Below are positions 1-6,210 of a stretch of 6,210 bases of DNA, piece by piece. The stretch comes from Deltaproteobacteria bacterium (GTDB lineage: Bacteria; Myxococcota_A; UBA9160; SZUA-336). The stretch is from contig JAUXJB010000095.1 of assembly GCA_030624945.1 (NCBI GenBank), positions 1 through 6,210 of the forward strand, written 5' to 3'. The stretch's first letter is position 1, and each line of letters starts with the position of its first letter. The notes beneath the pieces were generated by a model. That model was given only the letters and a program-made list of their open reading frames with translations. It was not told where the DNA came from and made no database searches. The translations under genes and the position numbers were made by a program.

Positions 1-284
1 TTCAACCGCTCCGTCGGGTCCCACCCGCCCGGGCGCAGCTCCGAGACCTTGCCCGTGGTCTTGTACTCCTCGACCTTCTTGCCGGCCATCGCGGCCATCG
101 CGGCCATCGCGGCCAGCGTCCCAAACGGTGTCCTGCGTCCCTCGAAGAGGATGAAGTCGCCAGCGTCCGTCTGCTCCAGCTGCGGTGCCGCGTCTTGGTA
201 CCGCTGTGGCAGGTATTCCTTCCAGAACGTCGGGAGTGGGTTTACATGGGAGTCCGCAGAGATGACGTTGTACTGCGTGGCCAT
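1..284 (-). CDS. Amidohydrolase family (amidohydrolase-2 / ACMSD-like) metal-dependent hydrolase, N-terminal part
   Basis: The first 94 codons are visible; the gene runs off the low-coordinate end of the window. The product begins MATQYNVISADSHV. The Asp-Ser-His at residues 11-13, directly after a short hydrophobic strand, is the usual place of the first metal-binding D-x-H motif of the TIM-barrel amidohydrolase-2 (ACMSD-like) family. The visible end, around residues 86-94 (GGWDPTERL), resembles the 'GGxDPxxRLxDMDxDGV' stretch that follows in such proteins, from memory of the family. These enzymes are cytoplasmic hydrolases or decarboxylases; the substrate cannot be told. The start is supported by an AGGAGG Shine-Dalgarno six bases upstream. 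Residues 58-67 contain three Ala-Ala-Met units encoded by a 9-bp tandem repeat. The downstream metal ligands lie outside the window, so catalytic completeness cannot be judged. Family call fairly confident, function unknown. Confidence 0.75.
   Translation of the reverse strand, partial: MATQYNVISADSHVNPLPTFWKEYLPQRYQDAAPQLEQTDAGDFILFEGRRTPFGTLAAMAAMAAMAGKKVEEYKTTGKVSELRPGGWDPTERL
84..115. repeat. 9-bp in-frame tandem repeat (about 3.5 copies)
   Basis: The unit GGCCATCGC occurs three times in exact tandem (84-92, 93-101, 102-110), followed by a partial copy GGCCA. On the coding strand it encodes Ala-Ala-Met repeats in the amidohydrolase. Because the unit is a multiple of three, changes in copy number would keep the frame. 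Confidence 0.9.
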
Positions 285-290
285 GCCTCT

Positions 291-296
291 CCTCCT
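291..296 (-). promoter_or_regulatory. Shine-Dalgarno of the amidohydrolase gene
   Basis: On the minus strand the sequence is AGGAGG, followed by six bases and then ATG. The consensus match and ideal spacing fix the start of the amidohydrolase at 284. Confidence 0.85.
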
Positions 297-309
297 CGCC
301 CGCAACAGG

Positions 310-339
310 ACACTAGACAGCGCGTTCTTCGGCTGTCAA
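310..339 (-). promoter_or_regulatory. Candidate sigma-70-type promoter for the amidohydrolase gene
   Basis: On the minus strand a perfect -35 hexamer TTGACA (334-339) is followed after 18 bases by TAGTGT (310-315), a weak -10 box matching three of six consensus positions. Transcription would start near 303, leaving a leader of about 19 bases that contains the Shine-Dalgarno. The placement is sensible, but the -10 box is poor and in GC-rich DNA this remains a prediction. Confidence 0.4.
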
Positions 340-353
340 CCAGGCAAGAACGC
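322..353. repeat. 8+8 bp dyad centred on the -35 box; possible operator
   Basis: GCGTTCTT (322-329) and AAGAACGC (346-353) are perfect inverted repeats separated by 16 bases. The dyad centre (337.5) almost coincides with the centre of the TTGACA box (334-339). This geometry suits a dimeric repressor site, though it could also be a transcript hairpin or chance. No thymine run follows on either strand, so it does not look like an intrinsic terminator. Confidence 0.4.
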
Positions 354-370
354 CGAGAAGGGACGCCGGC

Positions 371-393
371 CTAGCCCGCATATCTCAACAGGT
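371..393 (+). repeat. Left inverted-repeat arm of the 185-bp element
   Basis: 23 bp starting CTAGCCCGCATATCTCA. It pairs with the right arm at 533-555 with mismatches only at arm positions 9 and 18. Confidence 0.8.
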
Positions 394-453
394 GGGCTAC
401 TGTGGCCGCCAATAGCACGCCATCTCGACGCTTCCTCGGTCGGCGCTCCTCGA

Positions 454-469
454 CGACCCGTTAGGGTCG
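454..469. repeat. Hairpin inside the element: 6-bp stem, GTTA loop
   Basis: CGACCC (454-459), loop GTTA, GGGTCG (464-469). The stem is perfect and GC-rich. No T-tract follows on either strand, so it is not a classical terminator for the carboxykinase gene lying upstream of it in transcription. Confidence 0.6.
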
Positions 470-478
470 CCTCCGGTG

Positions 479-512
479 CGCCTCCCTGCGGGAGTGCCGA
501 TCTGACGCACTC
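479..512. repeat. Two mutually exclusive hairpins inside the element
   Basis: One stem pairs CTCCC (482-486) with GGGAG (490-494) around a three-base loop, and can be extended by two pairs across a one-base bulge. The other pairs GAGTGC (492-497) with GCACTC (507-512) around nine bases. They share 492-497, so only one can form at a time. Function unknown. Confidence 0.45.
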
Positions 513-532
513 TTAGCGCCCTCGCTACGCCA

Positions 533-555
533 ACCTGGTGAGATATACGGGCTAG
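533..555 (-). repeat. Right inverted-repeat arm of the 185-bp element
   Basis: Read on the minus strand it starts CTAGCCCGTATATCTCA and mirrors the left arm. Its second to fourth bases (TAG, 554-552) are the stop codon of the carboxykinase gene. Confidence 0.8.
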
Positions 556-2339
556 AGGCTGGCGCGGAGGAGGTGCTCGAGCTCGGTGATGTGCTCGCGG
601 AGCTCGGGAGGGAGTCGGTCCCCGAACTTCGCGTAGTGCTCGCGGATCAGCGGGAGCTCGTCCAGCCAACCTTGGGTGTCAACGGCCAGCACGAATCGCA
701 GGTCCTCGGGATCGATGTCGAGCCCCGCTACGTCCAGGTCCCCCTCGAAGGGCAGGTTGCCGATGGGCGTCTCGTGGGCTTTCGCAGTGCCGTCGCAGCG
801 CTCGAAGATCCACTTCAGGACCCGGCTGTTCTCTCCGTAGCCCGGCCAGAGAAACTCGCCGTCGGGGCTCTTGCGGAACCAGTTCACCGTATAGATGCGT
901 GGGAGCTGCGCCCCCTCGCGCTGGCCGATCCGAAGCCAGTGAGCCCAGTAGTCCGCCATGTTGTATCCGCAGAACGGGAGCATCGCCATCGGGTCGCGCC
1001 GCAGCTCGCCGATCTTCCCGGCAGCCGCGGCGGTCTTCTCGCTGCCGCTGATCGACCCCAGGAACGTGCCGTGGAGCCAGCTCTTGGCCTCCGTCACGAG
1101 CGGCACGACCGAGGCGCGGCGACCTCCAAAGAGGATCGCGCTGATCGGCACGCCCCGCGGATCGTCCCACTCGTCTGCGATCACCGGGTTCTGGGCCGCG
1201 GCGACCGTGAAGCGAGCGTTCGGGTGGGCCGCGTTCTCGCCGCTTTCGGGCGTCCACTCGCGCCCGCGCCAGTCGATCAGGTGCGCCGGGAGCTCGGAGG
1301 TCATCTCCTCCCACCAGACATCGCCGTCGTCTGTGCGCGCGCAGTTCGTGAAGATCGCGTCGTGATCCACCGTGTGCATCGCGTTGGGATTGGAGCTCGT
1401 GTTCGTGCCGGGAGCGACGCCGAAGAAGCCGGCCTCGGGGTTGATCGCGTACAGCCGGCCGTCGTCCCCGAACTTCATCCACGCGATGTCGTCACCAACG
1501 GTCTCCACCTTCCAGCCCGGAACCGTCGGGTTCATCATCGCGAGGTTCGTCTTCCCGCAGGCGCTCGGGAACGCGGCGCACATGTAGCGCGTCTGTCCCT
1601 CGGGAGAGGTGATCTTGAGGATGAGCATGTGCTCTGCGAGCCAGCCCTCGTCCCGGGCCATGACCGAGGCGATGCGCAGCGCGAAGCACTTCTTGCCGAG
1701 CAAGGCATTGCCCCCGTAGCCGGAGCCGTACGACCAGATCTGGCGCGTCTCGGGGAAATGTACGATGTGCGTGTTCTCGGGATTGCAGGGCCACGGCACA
1801 TCTTTCTCACCCGTCTCGAGCGGTTTGCCGACCGAGTGCATGCATCGGACGAACTCTCCGGTGCCGAGCTGATCGAGCACCGCTTTCCCCATGCGGGTCA
1901 TGATGCGCATGCTGGTCACGACATAGGGCGAGTCGGTGATCTCGACCCCGATCTGGGAGATGTGCGAGCCCAGGGGACCCATGCTGAACGGCACGACGTA
2001 CATGGTCCGGCCCCGCATGCATCCCGAGAAGAGCCCGTCCAGCGTCTCCCGCATCTCCCGGGGGGCGCGCCAGTTGTTGGTCGGCCCCGCGTCCTCCTGG
2101 CTCTCCGAGCAGATGAAGGTGCGATCCTCGACCCGGGCCGTGTCTGCCGGATCCGAACGGACCAGATAGGAGTTCGGCCGCCGTTCGGGATTCAGTGGCT
2201 CGGCGGTGCCGGCCTCCTGCAGCAGGCGGAACATCTCGTCGTATTCCGCCTGCGAGCCATCGCACCAGCGAACCGCCGCCGGCCGGCAGAGGTCCTTCAT
2301 CTCGTCTACCCATGCCGACAGGCTGTCTCTCGCGGCCAT
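552..2339 (-). CDS. pckG: Phosphoenolpyruvate carboxykinase, GTP-dependent
   Basis: The 595-residue product is full length for the family (about 600-620). It converts oxaloacetate and GTP to phosphoenolpyruvate, GDP and CO2 in the cytoplasm, the committed step of gluconeogenesis. Visible signatures: [13 protein letters not shown] near residues 78-90; [14 protein letters not shown] at 204-217, with the Mn-binding Lys at 216-217 and His 237 (EHML); the P-loop FPSACGKTN at 257-265 with the hyper-reactive Cys 261; kinase-2 GDDIAWMKF at 282-290; the lid segment [11 protein letters not shown] near 431-441; and the guanine-pocket aromatics Phe 488, Phe 496 and Tyr 501. Tyr 501 corresponds to human Phe530 by my alignment. 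The start at 2339 is chosen because AAGGAG lies just upstream; the frame is open to a TTG at 2402 without a Shine-Dalgarno. The C-terminus aligns with the normal family end, but the TAG stop lies in the inverted repeat of the adjoining element. Confidence 0.97.
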   Translation of the reverse strand: MAARDSLSAWVDEMKDLCRPAAVRWCDGSQAEYDEMFRLLQEAGTAEPLNPERRPNSYLVRSDPADTARVEDRTFICSESQEDAGPTNNWRAPREMRETLDGLFSGCMRGRTMYVVPFSMGPLGSHISQIGVEITDSPYVVTSMRIMTRMGKAVLDQLGTGEFVRCMHSVGKPLETGEKDVPWPCNPENTHIVHFPETRQIWSYGSGYGGNALLGKKCFALRIASVMARDEGWLAEHMLILKITSPEGQTRYMCAAFPSACGKTNLAMMNPTVPGWKVETVGDDIAWMKFGDDGRLYAINPEAGFFGVAPGTNTSSNPNAMHTVDHDAIFTNCARTDDGDVWWEEMTSELPAHLIDWRGREWTPESGENAAHPNARFTVAAAQNPVIADEWDDPRGVPISAILFGGRRASVVPLVTEAKSWLHGTFLGSISGSEKTAAAAGKIGELRRDPMAMLPFCGYNMADYWAHWLRIGQREGAQLPRIYTVNWFRKSPDGEFLWPGYGENSRVLKWIFERCDGTAKAHETPIGNLPFEGDLDVAGLDIDPEDLRFVLAVDTQGWLDELPLIREHYAKFGDRLPPELREHITELEHLLRASL

Positions 2340-2342
2340 CGT

Positions 2343-2352
2343 CTCCTTCTCC
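2343..2352 (-). promoter_or_regulatory. Shine-Dalgarno deciding the carboxykinase start
   Basis: The minus strand reads GGAGAAGGAG, then ACG and ATG. This purine run supports initiation at 2339 rather than at the TTG 63 bases upstream, which has no such sequence before it. Confidence 0.75.
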
Positions 2353-2378
2353 ACCGGGGGGAACCGGGCGCCAGTGCT

Positions 2379-2390
2379 CGAGCCGGCTCG
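2379..2390. repeat. 12-bp perfect palindrome upstream of the carboxykinase gene
   Basis: CGAGCCGGCTCG is a perfect palindrome 40 bases before the start codon, next to the candidate -10 box. Nine bases of it (CGAGCCGGC) recur in direct orientation at 2429-2437. It could be an operator, but GC-rich palindromes are frequent in DNA of this composition. Confidence 0.35.
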
Positions 2391-2391
2391 C

Positions 2392-2419
2392 AGTGTATCC
2401 AAAGCGTGTCGGTTTGCAC
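2392..2419 (-). promoter_or_regulatory. Weak candidate promoter for the carboxykinase gene
   Basis: TACACT (2392-2397) matches the -10 consensus at four of six positions. GTGCAA (2414-2419) matches the -35 at three of six, with a 16-base spacer. The predicted start near 2385 would give a leader of about 45 bases and place the 12-bp palindrome at the start site. Weak evidence. Confidence 0.25.
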
Positions 2420-2441
2420 GGCCTGGCGCGAGCCGGCGCGT

Positions 2442-2458
2442 CGACCCCGGTGGGGTCG
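2442..2458 (-). terminator. GC hairpin behind the helicase gene, possible terminator
   Basis: A perfect 7-bp stem CGACCCC/GGGGTCG with a three-base loop lies 27 bases after the helicase stop codon in the direction of transcription. There is no T-run after it, so it would be at best a non-canonical terminator or a transcript-end stabiliser. Its position between two unrelated genes favours that role. Confidence 0.4.
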
Positions 2459-2484
2459 CAGGGCTTGCGGGGCCGCCCTTGCGC

Positions 2485-5400
2485 TTACTCCGTCTCCGTC
2501 TCCCTCTCCGTCGTGAGGGCGCGGCTCGCGGCCTGCCGACGGACCGAGGTCACGGTCGGGATGTCGCGCCAGCGGGTCCGGATCATATCTGCCCGCTTGA
2601 AGACCTTTGCTGCAAGCGCGTCCGCCTCGTCCGCCTCGCTCTCGGCCCCCGCCGCCGCGGGGCGAATCTCGAGCTCCGTCAGCCGCCGGACGAGCTTCTT
2701 CGTCACGCGTTCGGGGTTCCGGAAGAACTCCGACCCCCGGACCCGGACGAACTCCCAGCCCAGTCGTTCGAGGGTCCGCTGGCGATCCATCTCCTCCTGC
2801 AGCGTCTCCAGGGCCTGGAGGCGATCACCGTCGCACTGGATGGCCACGCGGTTTCCCGCCTCGCCTTCGACCACCAGGTCGATCGAGTACTCGCCCACGG
2901 GATACTGCCGCGTGATCCGATGCCCCGCGTCCACGAGAGACCGGTAGACGCGTTTCTGGAGCTCCGAGTTGAACGCCTTCTTCGCTTCGATCGGGCGAGA
3001 CCGCAGCCCTGCGGGGTTCTCCGCATGGGAGATCAGCCGGAGCCGCAAGTCGCCGTGCTTGAGGTCGCGAGCCGGGTCGAGCGAGTGCACGACCCAGAGC
3101 TGATCGCGGGCGCGGCTGGCCGCGACGTTGAAGACCTTCTTGGCATCCTCTCGCTGGCGCAGCATCAGCGGGCGGTTGGCCGGCGAGTTGACGATCGAGA
3201 GGAAGATGATGTCGCGCTCGTCCCCTTGAAACTGTGACGCGTTGCCACACAGGATGCGCCTCTTCTGGTACTCCGAAACGCTGAGACGCCGCCTCAGAAG
3301 GGAGTCGATGTACAGGGCCTGATCGGTTCCCACCAGGCAGATCACGCCGATGGTGCAGTTGTCGTACTCCTCGAGTCGACAGACCGCGGAGACCAGAGAC
3401 GCGATCTCCAGCGCCTCGTTCTTGTTGACCCCGTTTGTCTCGCAGCCGTCTTCCACCCGGTGACAGACCAGATGAGGTCGAATACGACTCGCCGAGTCCT
3501 CGCGCAGCGCCCGAATCTCGCCCCCGTAGCACAGCTGATTGCTGAACTGGATGATGTCCGGGACGCAGCGGAAGTGCTCCACGAGCCGGATCGTCGCTCC
3601 AAACGACTGGCGCGCCAGATCGTAGACCGAGGTCTTGCCGTCGTAGAGCTGATTGTTCGGGATATCCAGCAGGATCTCATCGATGAGGGCGCGGATGCTC
3701 TCACTCCGCTGTCCAATCGCGTACGGACTCACCTGCTCGTGGTCGCCGACCACGACGACCTCCTTGCCGAGTGCGAACGCCACCAGGCCCATCACGTCGC
3801 TCTGACTGGCCTCGTCGATGATGACGACGTCGAAGCGCGTGGTCGCGAAGTCGAAGCACTCGACCACTCTCGACAGAGGCATGATCCAGACCGGGACCGC
3901 ATTGCGGCATTCCACGAGCGTGCGCTTGGCTTCTTCCTTGAGTCGCGCGACGTGCTTCCCCGTGCCTTTGCCGATCTTCTTGTGGAGTCCGAGCCAGCCG
4001 TTCAGGGCCTGCTGCTGCTGGAGGCCCGTTCGCCGGAGCTGGCCCAGCCAGGAGAGCTTCTCCACGTAGTCCGCGGTGACCCCGAAGAGCTGCTCGGTAA
4101 CGGAGTCCAGGCTCTCCTGGAGCTTGTCGAGATCGACCTCGGCCTGCCGGGCGAGAAGCTGCTCCCACTGGCGATACCGCCAGGCCTTCTCCACGTCTCC
4201 GGGGACTCTGCCCTGCGCTTGCGGCTCCACGCGCCCGCGAACGGCCTCTGCCCAGCCGCTGGCCACCGCTTGCAGCTTCTCGAGGAGCTCCTCGCGTCGC
4301 TCGAAGCCCGGCCGGAGCCGGGTCAGCTCGCTGAGTCGGGCGCGAGCCGTCGAGTAGGTGTCGTAGTTCCCCTTCCGGATCCCCGATCGCATCTGCTTGA
4401 CGAGCGCGTAGACGCCGTCCTTGCGGGTGTAGGACGCGAGCTCCGACTGCCAGGCTTCCTTCCGCTTGCCGAGGGCTCTCCAGCTCATGAAGCGGCGTCG
4501 GGTCTCGATCAGGGGTCCCAGGGTATCGGTCACGAGGTCGCGGACTTGCCGGAACTCGTTCGTCTCGGACTTGCGGCCCGCTGCCTTTCTGGCCAGCCGG
4601 TTCCAGTCGAGACCCGCCTTCTCGAGCTGTTCCTCACACTTCGTCCAGACGTGCGGATGCCAGTCCAACGCCAGAGCAATACCGGCGGCGTAACGCCGGG
4701 CTGCTTTCTCGGGGCTCTGTCCCAGCTCGGAGAATGCCGGCGCACCAAGGGGGGCCATCTGGCGGTCCCAGCGCTGGGCGAGTCGATTGCGGAAGCTCCG
4801 GATCTCGAGGTGGTAGAGGATCGCTCGGAAGTGCGCGGAGTCCTTCGGCGTGCCGTCGTCCACCGCCGAGCACCGGATGAGATCGCTCCACTCGTGCCGT
4901 CGCAGCAGGGAGAGCTTCGACAGCTGCTTTCCGGCTCCGAGATGTTCGAGGATGGCGTTGCAGGTCCGGATCAGGTCGACGAGCGACTTCTCGGACTCGA
5001 TGCGGGGTCCGTGCTCGAGGGTGAGGGGCTCCCGCTCGAGAACCTCCCTGCCACACTCGTCGATCATCTCGATGAGTTCGCGCCAGGAGTTCGCTCGTTC
5101 CCCGCCCGCGTGGCCGGCCTCCAGGCCGTCGCGAACCCACTCCTCTTGCTCGTAGAGAAACTCCGCGCCCTCGTCATGCTCGAGGATCTCCGCCGCGTGC
5201 GTCAGCGAGTCGAGGAGGGCCTGCAGGGCCTCCGGTTCCTGGTCTTCGTGAAGCCAGAACTCCGCCCCGGTCTTGAGATTCGTCCGCTCGAGCTCCGCTA
5301 TCTGGTCGTAGAGCTCCGCGAAGTCCTTTGAGCTGGGAAGCGCGCCCAGGTCCGGGAATTCGGAGTTGAAGAATTTCTCGTCTTCGGCCCGCAGCTCCGC

Positions 5401-6210
5401 GTTGAGGGAGTAGAGCTCTTCCAGCTCCGTCTCGGACAGCGGCGGCTCGGCACCATCGGGCAGCGGCCCCGGAATCCAGTCGTCTAACCCCGCGAGCTCC
5501 CCGATCTTCCGGGCGGCCTCGGAGGGCGCGATCCTCTCGCCCAGGACCTCGAGATCCTCGTACTCGCCCTTCACCGCATCGAGCAGGCGGGTTCGGAACA
5601 TCTCCTGATCCCGGCACAGCACGCTGCGTCTCTCGGTCAGCCGCTCGATGTCCTTCTCGAGCTTCTTCTCACTCGTGGAGGCCAGGTAGTTGACGATTCC
5701 GGTGATGGACTCCTCGAGCTGTCGGCTGCTCTCCTCATCGCTCTCGAGCACGCTCACGCACAGCGACTGGAGCGGCTTGGCGAGCTTCTCACGGACGACC
5801 CGCAGCGCCTTCGATGCGTGGCTCGTGACGAGGATGCTCTTGTTCTGTGCGAGCAGGTGCCCGATCAGGTTGGCGATCGTATGGCTCTTCCCGGTACCGG
5901 GGGGGCCCTGCACGATCACCGCGCCGGTCTCCTCCAGGCGACGGATGACCTGCTCTTGCTCGGCGTTTGCGTGTTTGGTCAACAGGACGTCGATGGGCGC
6001 GCTGTCCTCTTCGCGCTCTGCCGCTCGTCCGGTCTCGATGCCGACGACCCGGTAGAGCGACTCGGGGAGCTCCGAGAGATCCGGAAGGGACTCGATGTAC
6101 CTCTCGAGGTTCTCGACGAGGCCGTGGTTCCGAGTACCGAGGTAGAGCTGGGGTCGGCGGTAGAGGTACGGCCCGGTCGGATTCTCGATCGACAGCTCGT
6201 CCTCGAAGAA
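2485..6210 (-). CDS. Large SF1 DNA/RNA helicase (AAA_11/AAA_12, COG1112 type) with C-terminal Vsr/DUF559-like nuclease domain; N-terminus missing
   Basis: The frame is open to the high end of the window: 1241 codons visible, true start outside. Numbering from the first visible codon, SF1 helicase motifs run in order: Q-like NAEQEQ (82-87); Walker A GPPGTGKS (102-109); Ia [11 protein letters not shown] (126-136); II DEAS (799-802); [12 protein letters not shown] (818-826); [16 protein letters not shown] (878-891); [14 protein letters not shown] (993-1005); [10 protein letters not shown] (1028-1035). An insertion of about 660 residues separates Ia from II; it is charged and helical, with probable coiled coil near 180-226. 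Residues 1080-1166 form a Vsr/DUF559-like (REase_MTES_1575 type) nuclease fold: [10 protein letters not shown], then YSIDLVVEG with Asp 1111, AIQCDGD (1123-1129), and [18 protein letters not shown] 59-residue Ala/Glu-rich tail follows. Likely a nucleic-acid-remodelling nuclease, possibly in phage defence (inference). The nuclease motif has Gln 1125 where Glu is usual. No partner gene is visible. Confidence 0.88.
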   Translation of the reverse strand, partial: FFEDELSIENPTGPYLYRRPQLYLGTRNHGLVENLERYIESLPDLSELPESLYRVVGIETGRAAEREEDSAPIDVLLTKHANAEQEQVIRRLEETGAVIVQGPPGTGKSHTIANLIGHLLAQNKSILVTSHASKALRVVREKLAKPLQSLCVSVLESDEESSRQLEESITGIVNYLASTSEKKLEKDIERLTERRSVLCRDQEMFRTRLLDAVKGEYEDLEVLGERIAPSEAARKIGELAGLDDWIPGPLPDGAEPPLSETELEELYSLNAELRAEDEKFFNSEFPDLGALPSSKDFAELYDQIAELERTNLKTGAEFWLHEDQEPEALQALLDSLTHAAEILEHDEGAEFLYEQEEWVRDGLEAGHAGGERANSWRELIEMIDECGREVLEREPLTLEHGPRIESEKSLVDLIRTCNAILEHLGAGKQLSKLSLLRRHEWSDLIRCSAVDDGTPKDSAHFRAILYHLEIRSFRNRLAQRWDRQMAPLGAPAFSELGQSPEKAARRYAAGIALALDWHPHVWTKCEEQLEKAGLDWNRLARKAAGRKSETNEFRQVRDLVTDTLGPLIETRRRFMSWRALGKRKEAWQSELASYTRKDGVYALVKQMRSGIRKGNYDTYSTARARLSELTRLRPGFERREELLEKLQAVASGWAEAVRGRVEPQAQGRVPGDVEKAWRYRQWEQLLARQAEVDLDKLQESLDSVTEQLFGVTADYVEKLSWLGQLRRTGLQQQQALNGWLGLHKKIGKGTGKHVARLKEEAKRTLVECRNAVPVWIMPLSRVVECFDFATTRFDVVIIDEASQSDVMGLVAFALGKEVVVVGDHEQVSPYAIGQRSESIRALIDEILLDIPNNQLYDGKTSVYDLARQSFGATIRLVEHFRCVPDIIQFSNQLCYGGEIRALREDSASRIRPHLVCHRVEDGCETNGVNKNEALEIASLVSAVCRLEEYDNCTIGVICLVGTDQALYIDSLLRRRLSVSEYQKRRILCGNASQFQGDERDIIFLSIVNSPANRPLMLRQREDAKKVFNVAASRARDQLWVVHSLDPARDLKHGDLRLRLISHAENPAGLRSRPIEAKKAFNSELQKRVYRSLVDAGHRITRQYPVGEYSIDLVVEGEAGNRVAIQCDGDRLQALETLQEEMDRQRTLERLGWEFVRVRGSEFFRNPERVTKKLVRRLTELEIRPAAAGAESEADEADALAAKVFKRADMIRTRWRDIPTVTSVRRQAASRALTTERETETE
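2488..2511. repeat. Hexanucleotide repeat at the 3' end of the helicase gene
   Basis: Four tandem copies of CTCCGT, the third with one change (CTCCCT), end directly at the stop codon. On the coding strand they give alternating Thr-Glu, with one Arg-Glu, as the last eight residues. In-frame slippage would alter only the tail length. Confidence 0.85.

Larger units (their letters stand above)
371..555. mobile_element. 185-bp MITE-like element with 23-bp terminal inverted repeats
   Basis: The segment is bounded by imperfect inverted repeats of 23 bp, left 371-393 and right 533-555. They match at 21 positions and share the core CTAGCCCG-x-ATATCTCA-x-CAGGT. Inside there is no credible gene but several short hairpins (454-469; 479-497 or 492-512). 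Its left end holds an additional GGGCTA (394-399) that can pair with the TAGCCC at 372-377. Small size, inverted ends, lack of coding capacity and a position between two genes are what a non-autonomous transposable element or decayed IS would show. I find no clear target-site duplication: the flanks read GCCGGC on the left and AGGCTGGC on the right. I cannot assign a transposase family. A structured intergenic palindrome of other origin is the alternative. Confidence 0.5.

Noticed and set aside
49..516. A 155-codon plus-strand open frame across the amidohydrolase start and the inverted-repeat element
   Set aside because: It spans unrelated units (gene, promoter, element) and its product resembles nothing. 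It is open by chance.
371..555. Integron attC site
   Set aside because: The ends lack the GTTRRRY / RYYYAAC core-site pairs expected of attC, and no cassette gene or integrase is nearby.
397..669. A 90-codon minus-strand frame overlapping the end of pckG and the element
   Set aside because: It overlaps the well-supported carboxykinase reading frame out of phase, and its Arg/Ala/Pro-rich product is typical of shadow frames.
2400..2402. TTG as the start of the carboxykinase
   Set aside because: It has no Shine-Dalgarno and would add 21 residues with no family counterpart. The ATG at 2339 has AAGGAG before it and gives the usual length.
573..2516. A 647-codon open frame on the plus strand, opposite the carboxykinase
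   Set aside because: It mirrors a certain gene in GC-rich DNA, its translation is Arg/Pro/Val-rich with no recognisable domain, and it runs through the spacer and into the helicase gene.
3460..5331. A 623-codon open frame on the plus strand, opposite the helicase
   Set aside because: It is a compositional shadow of the helicase: no domain, no convincing ribosome binding site, and the minus-strand frame carries all the helicase motifs.
5980..5982. TTG at this position as the start of the helicase
   Set aside because: The frame stays open for 76 more codons to the window edge, with protein-like sequence (for example [10 protein letters not shown]). The TTG is an internal Leu just before the Walker A motif, so the true start lies outside.

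Overview
This is GC-rich bacterial DNA with three protein genes, all on the minus strand. Read in the direction of transcription (high to low coordinates) they are: the 3' part of a very large superfamily 1 helicase with a C-terminal restriction-endonuclease-like domain (2485-6210, 5' end beyond the window); a complete GTP-dependent phosphoenolpyruvate carboxykinase (552-2339); and the 5' part of an amidohydrolase-2 type metal-dependent hydrolase (1-284, 3' end beyond the window). High GC, GC-rich third positions, long shadow open frames on the opposite strand and the GTP-type carboxykinase would suit a myxobacterial/deltaproteobacterial or actinobacterial-like lineage. The sequence alone does not fix the taxon.

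Layout. 1-284: amidohydrolase start with a strong Shine-Dalgarno. 285-370: its leader and a candidate promoter with a consensus TTGACA -35 box sitting in the middle of an 8+8 bp dyad. 371-555: a 185-bp non-coding element bounded by 23-bp inverted repeats (21 of 23 matching) with further hairpins inside. It looks like a MITE or IS remnant, and its outer end supplies the carboxykinase stop codon. 552-2339: the carboxykinase. 2340-2484: a spacer with a GC hairpin behind the helicase gene, a 12-bp palindrome and a weak candidate promoter for the carboxykinase. 2485-6210: the helicase-nuclease.

How the genes relate. The carboxykinase is central metabolism (oxaloacetate + GTP to PEP + GDP + CO2, gluconeogenesis). 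The amidohydrolase probably belongs to degradative metabolism, substrate unknown. The helicase-nuclease has the architecture of COG1112-type SF1 helicases fused to a Vsr/DUF559-like nuclease, which occur among bacterial defence genes. I see no functional link between the three. The spacers of 145 and 267 bp, each with its own candidate signals, argue for separate transcription units.

The points most worth a second look are the 185-bp inverted-repeat element abutting the carboxykinase stop, the helicase-nuclease as a possible defence gene with an apparently altered nuclease site (Gln where an acidic residue is expected), and the dyad over the amidohydrolase -35 box. I found no convincing multi-gene novel system, CRISPR array or RNA gene.
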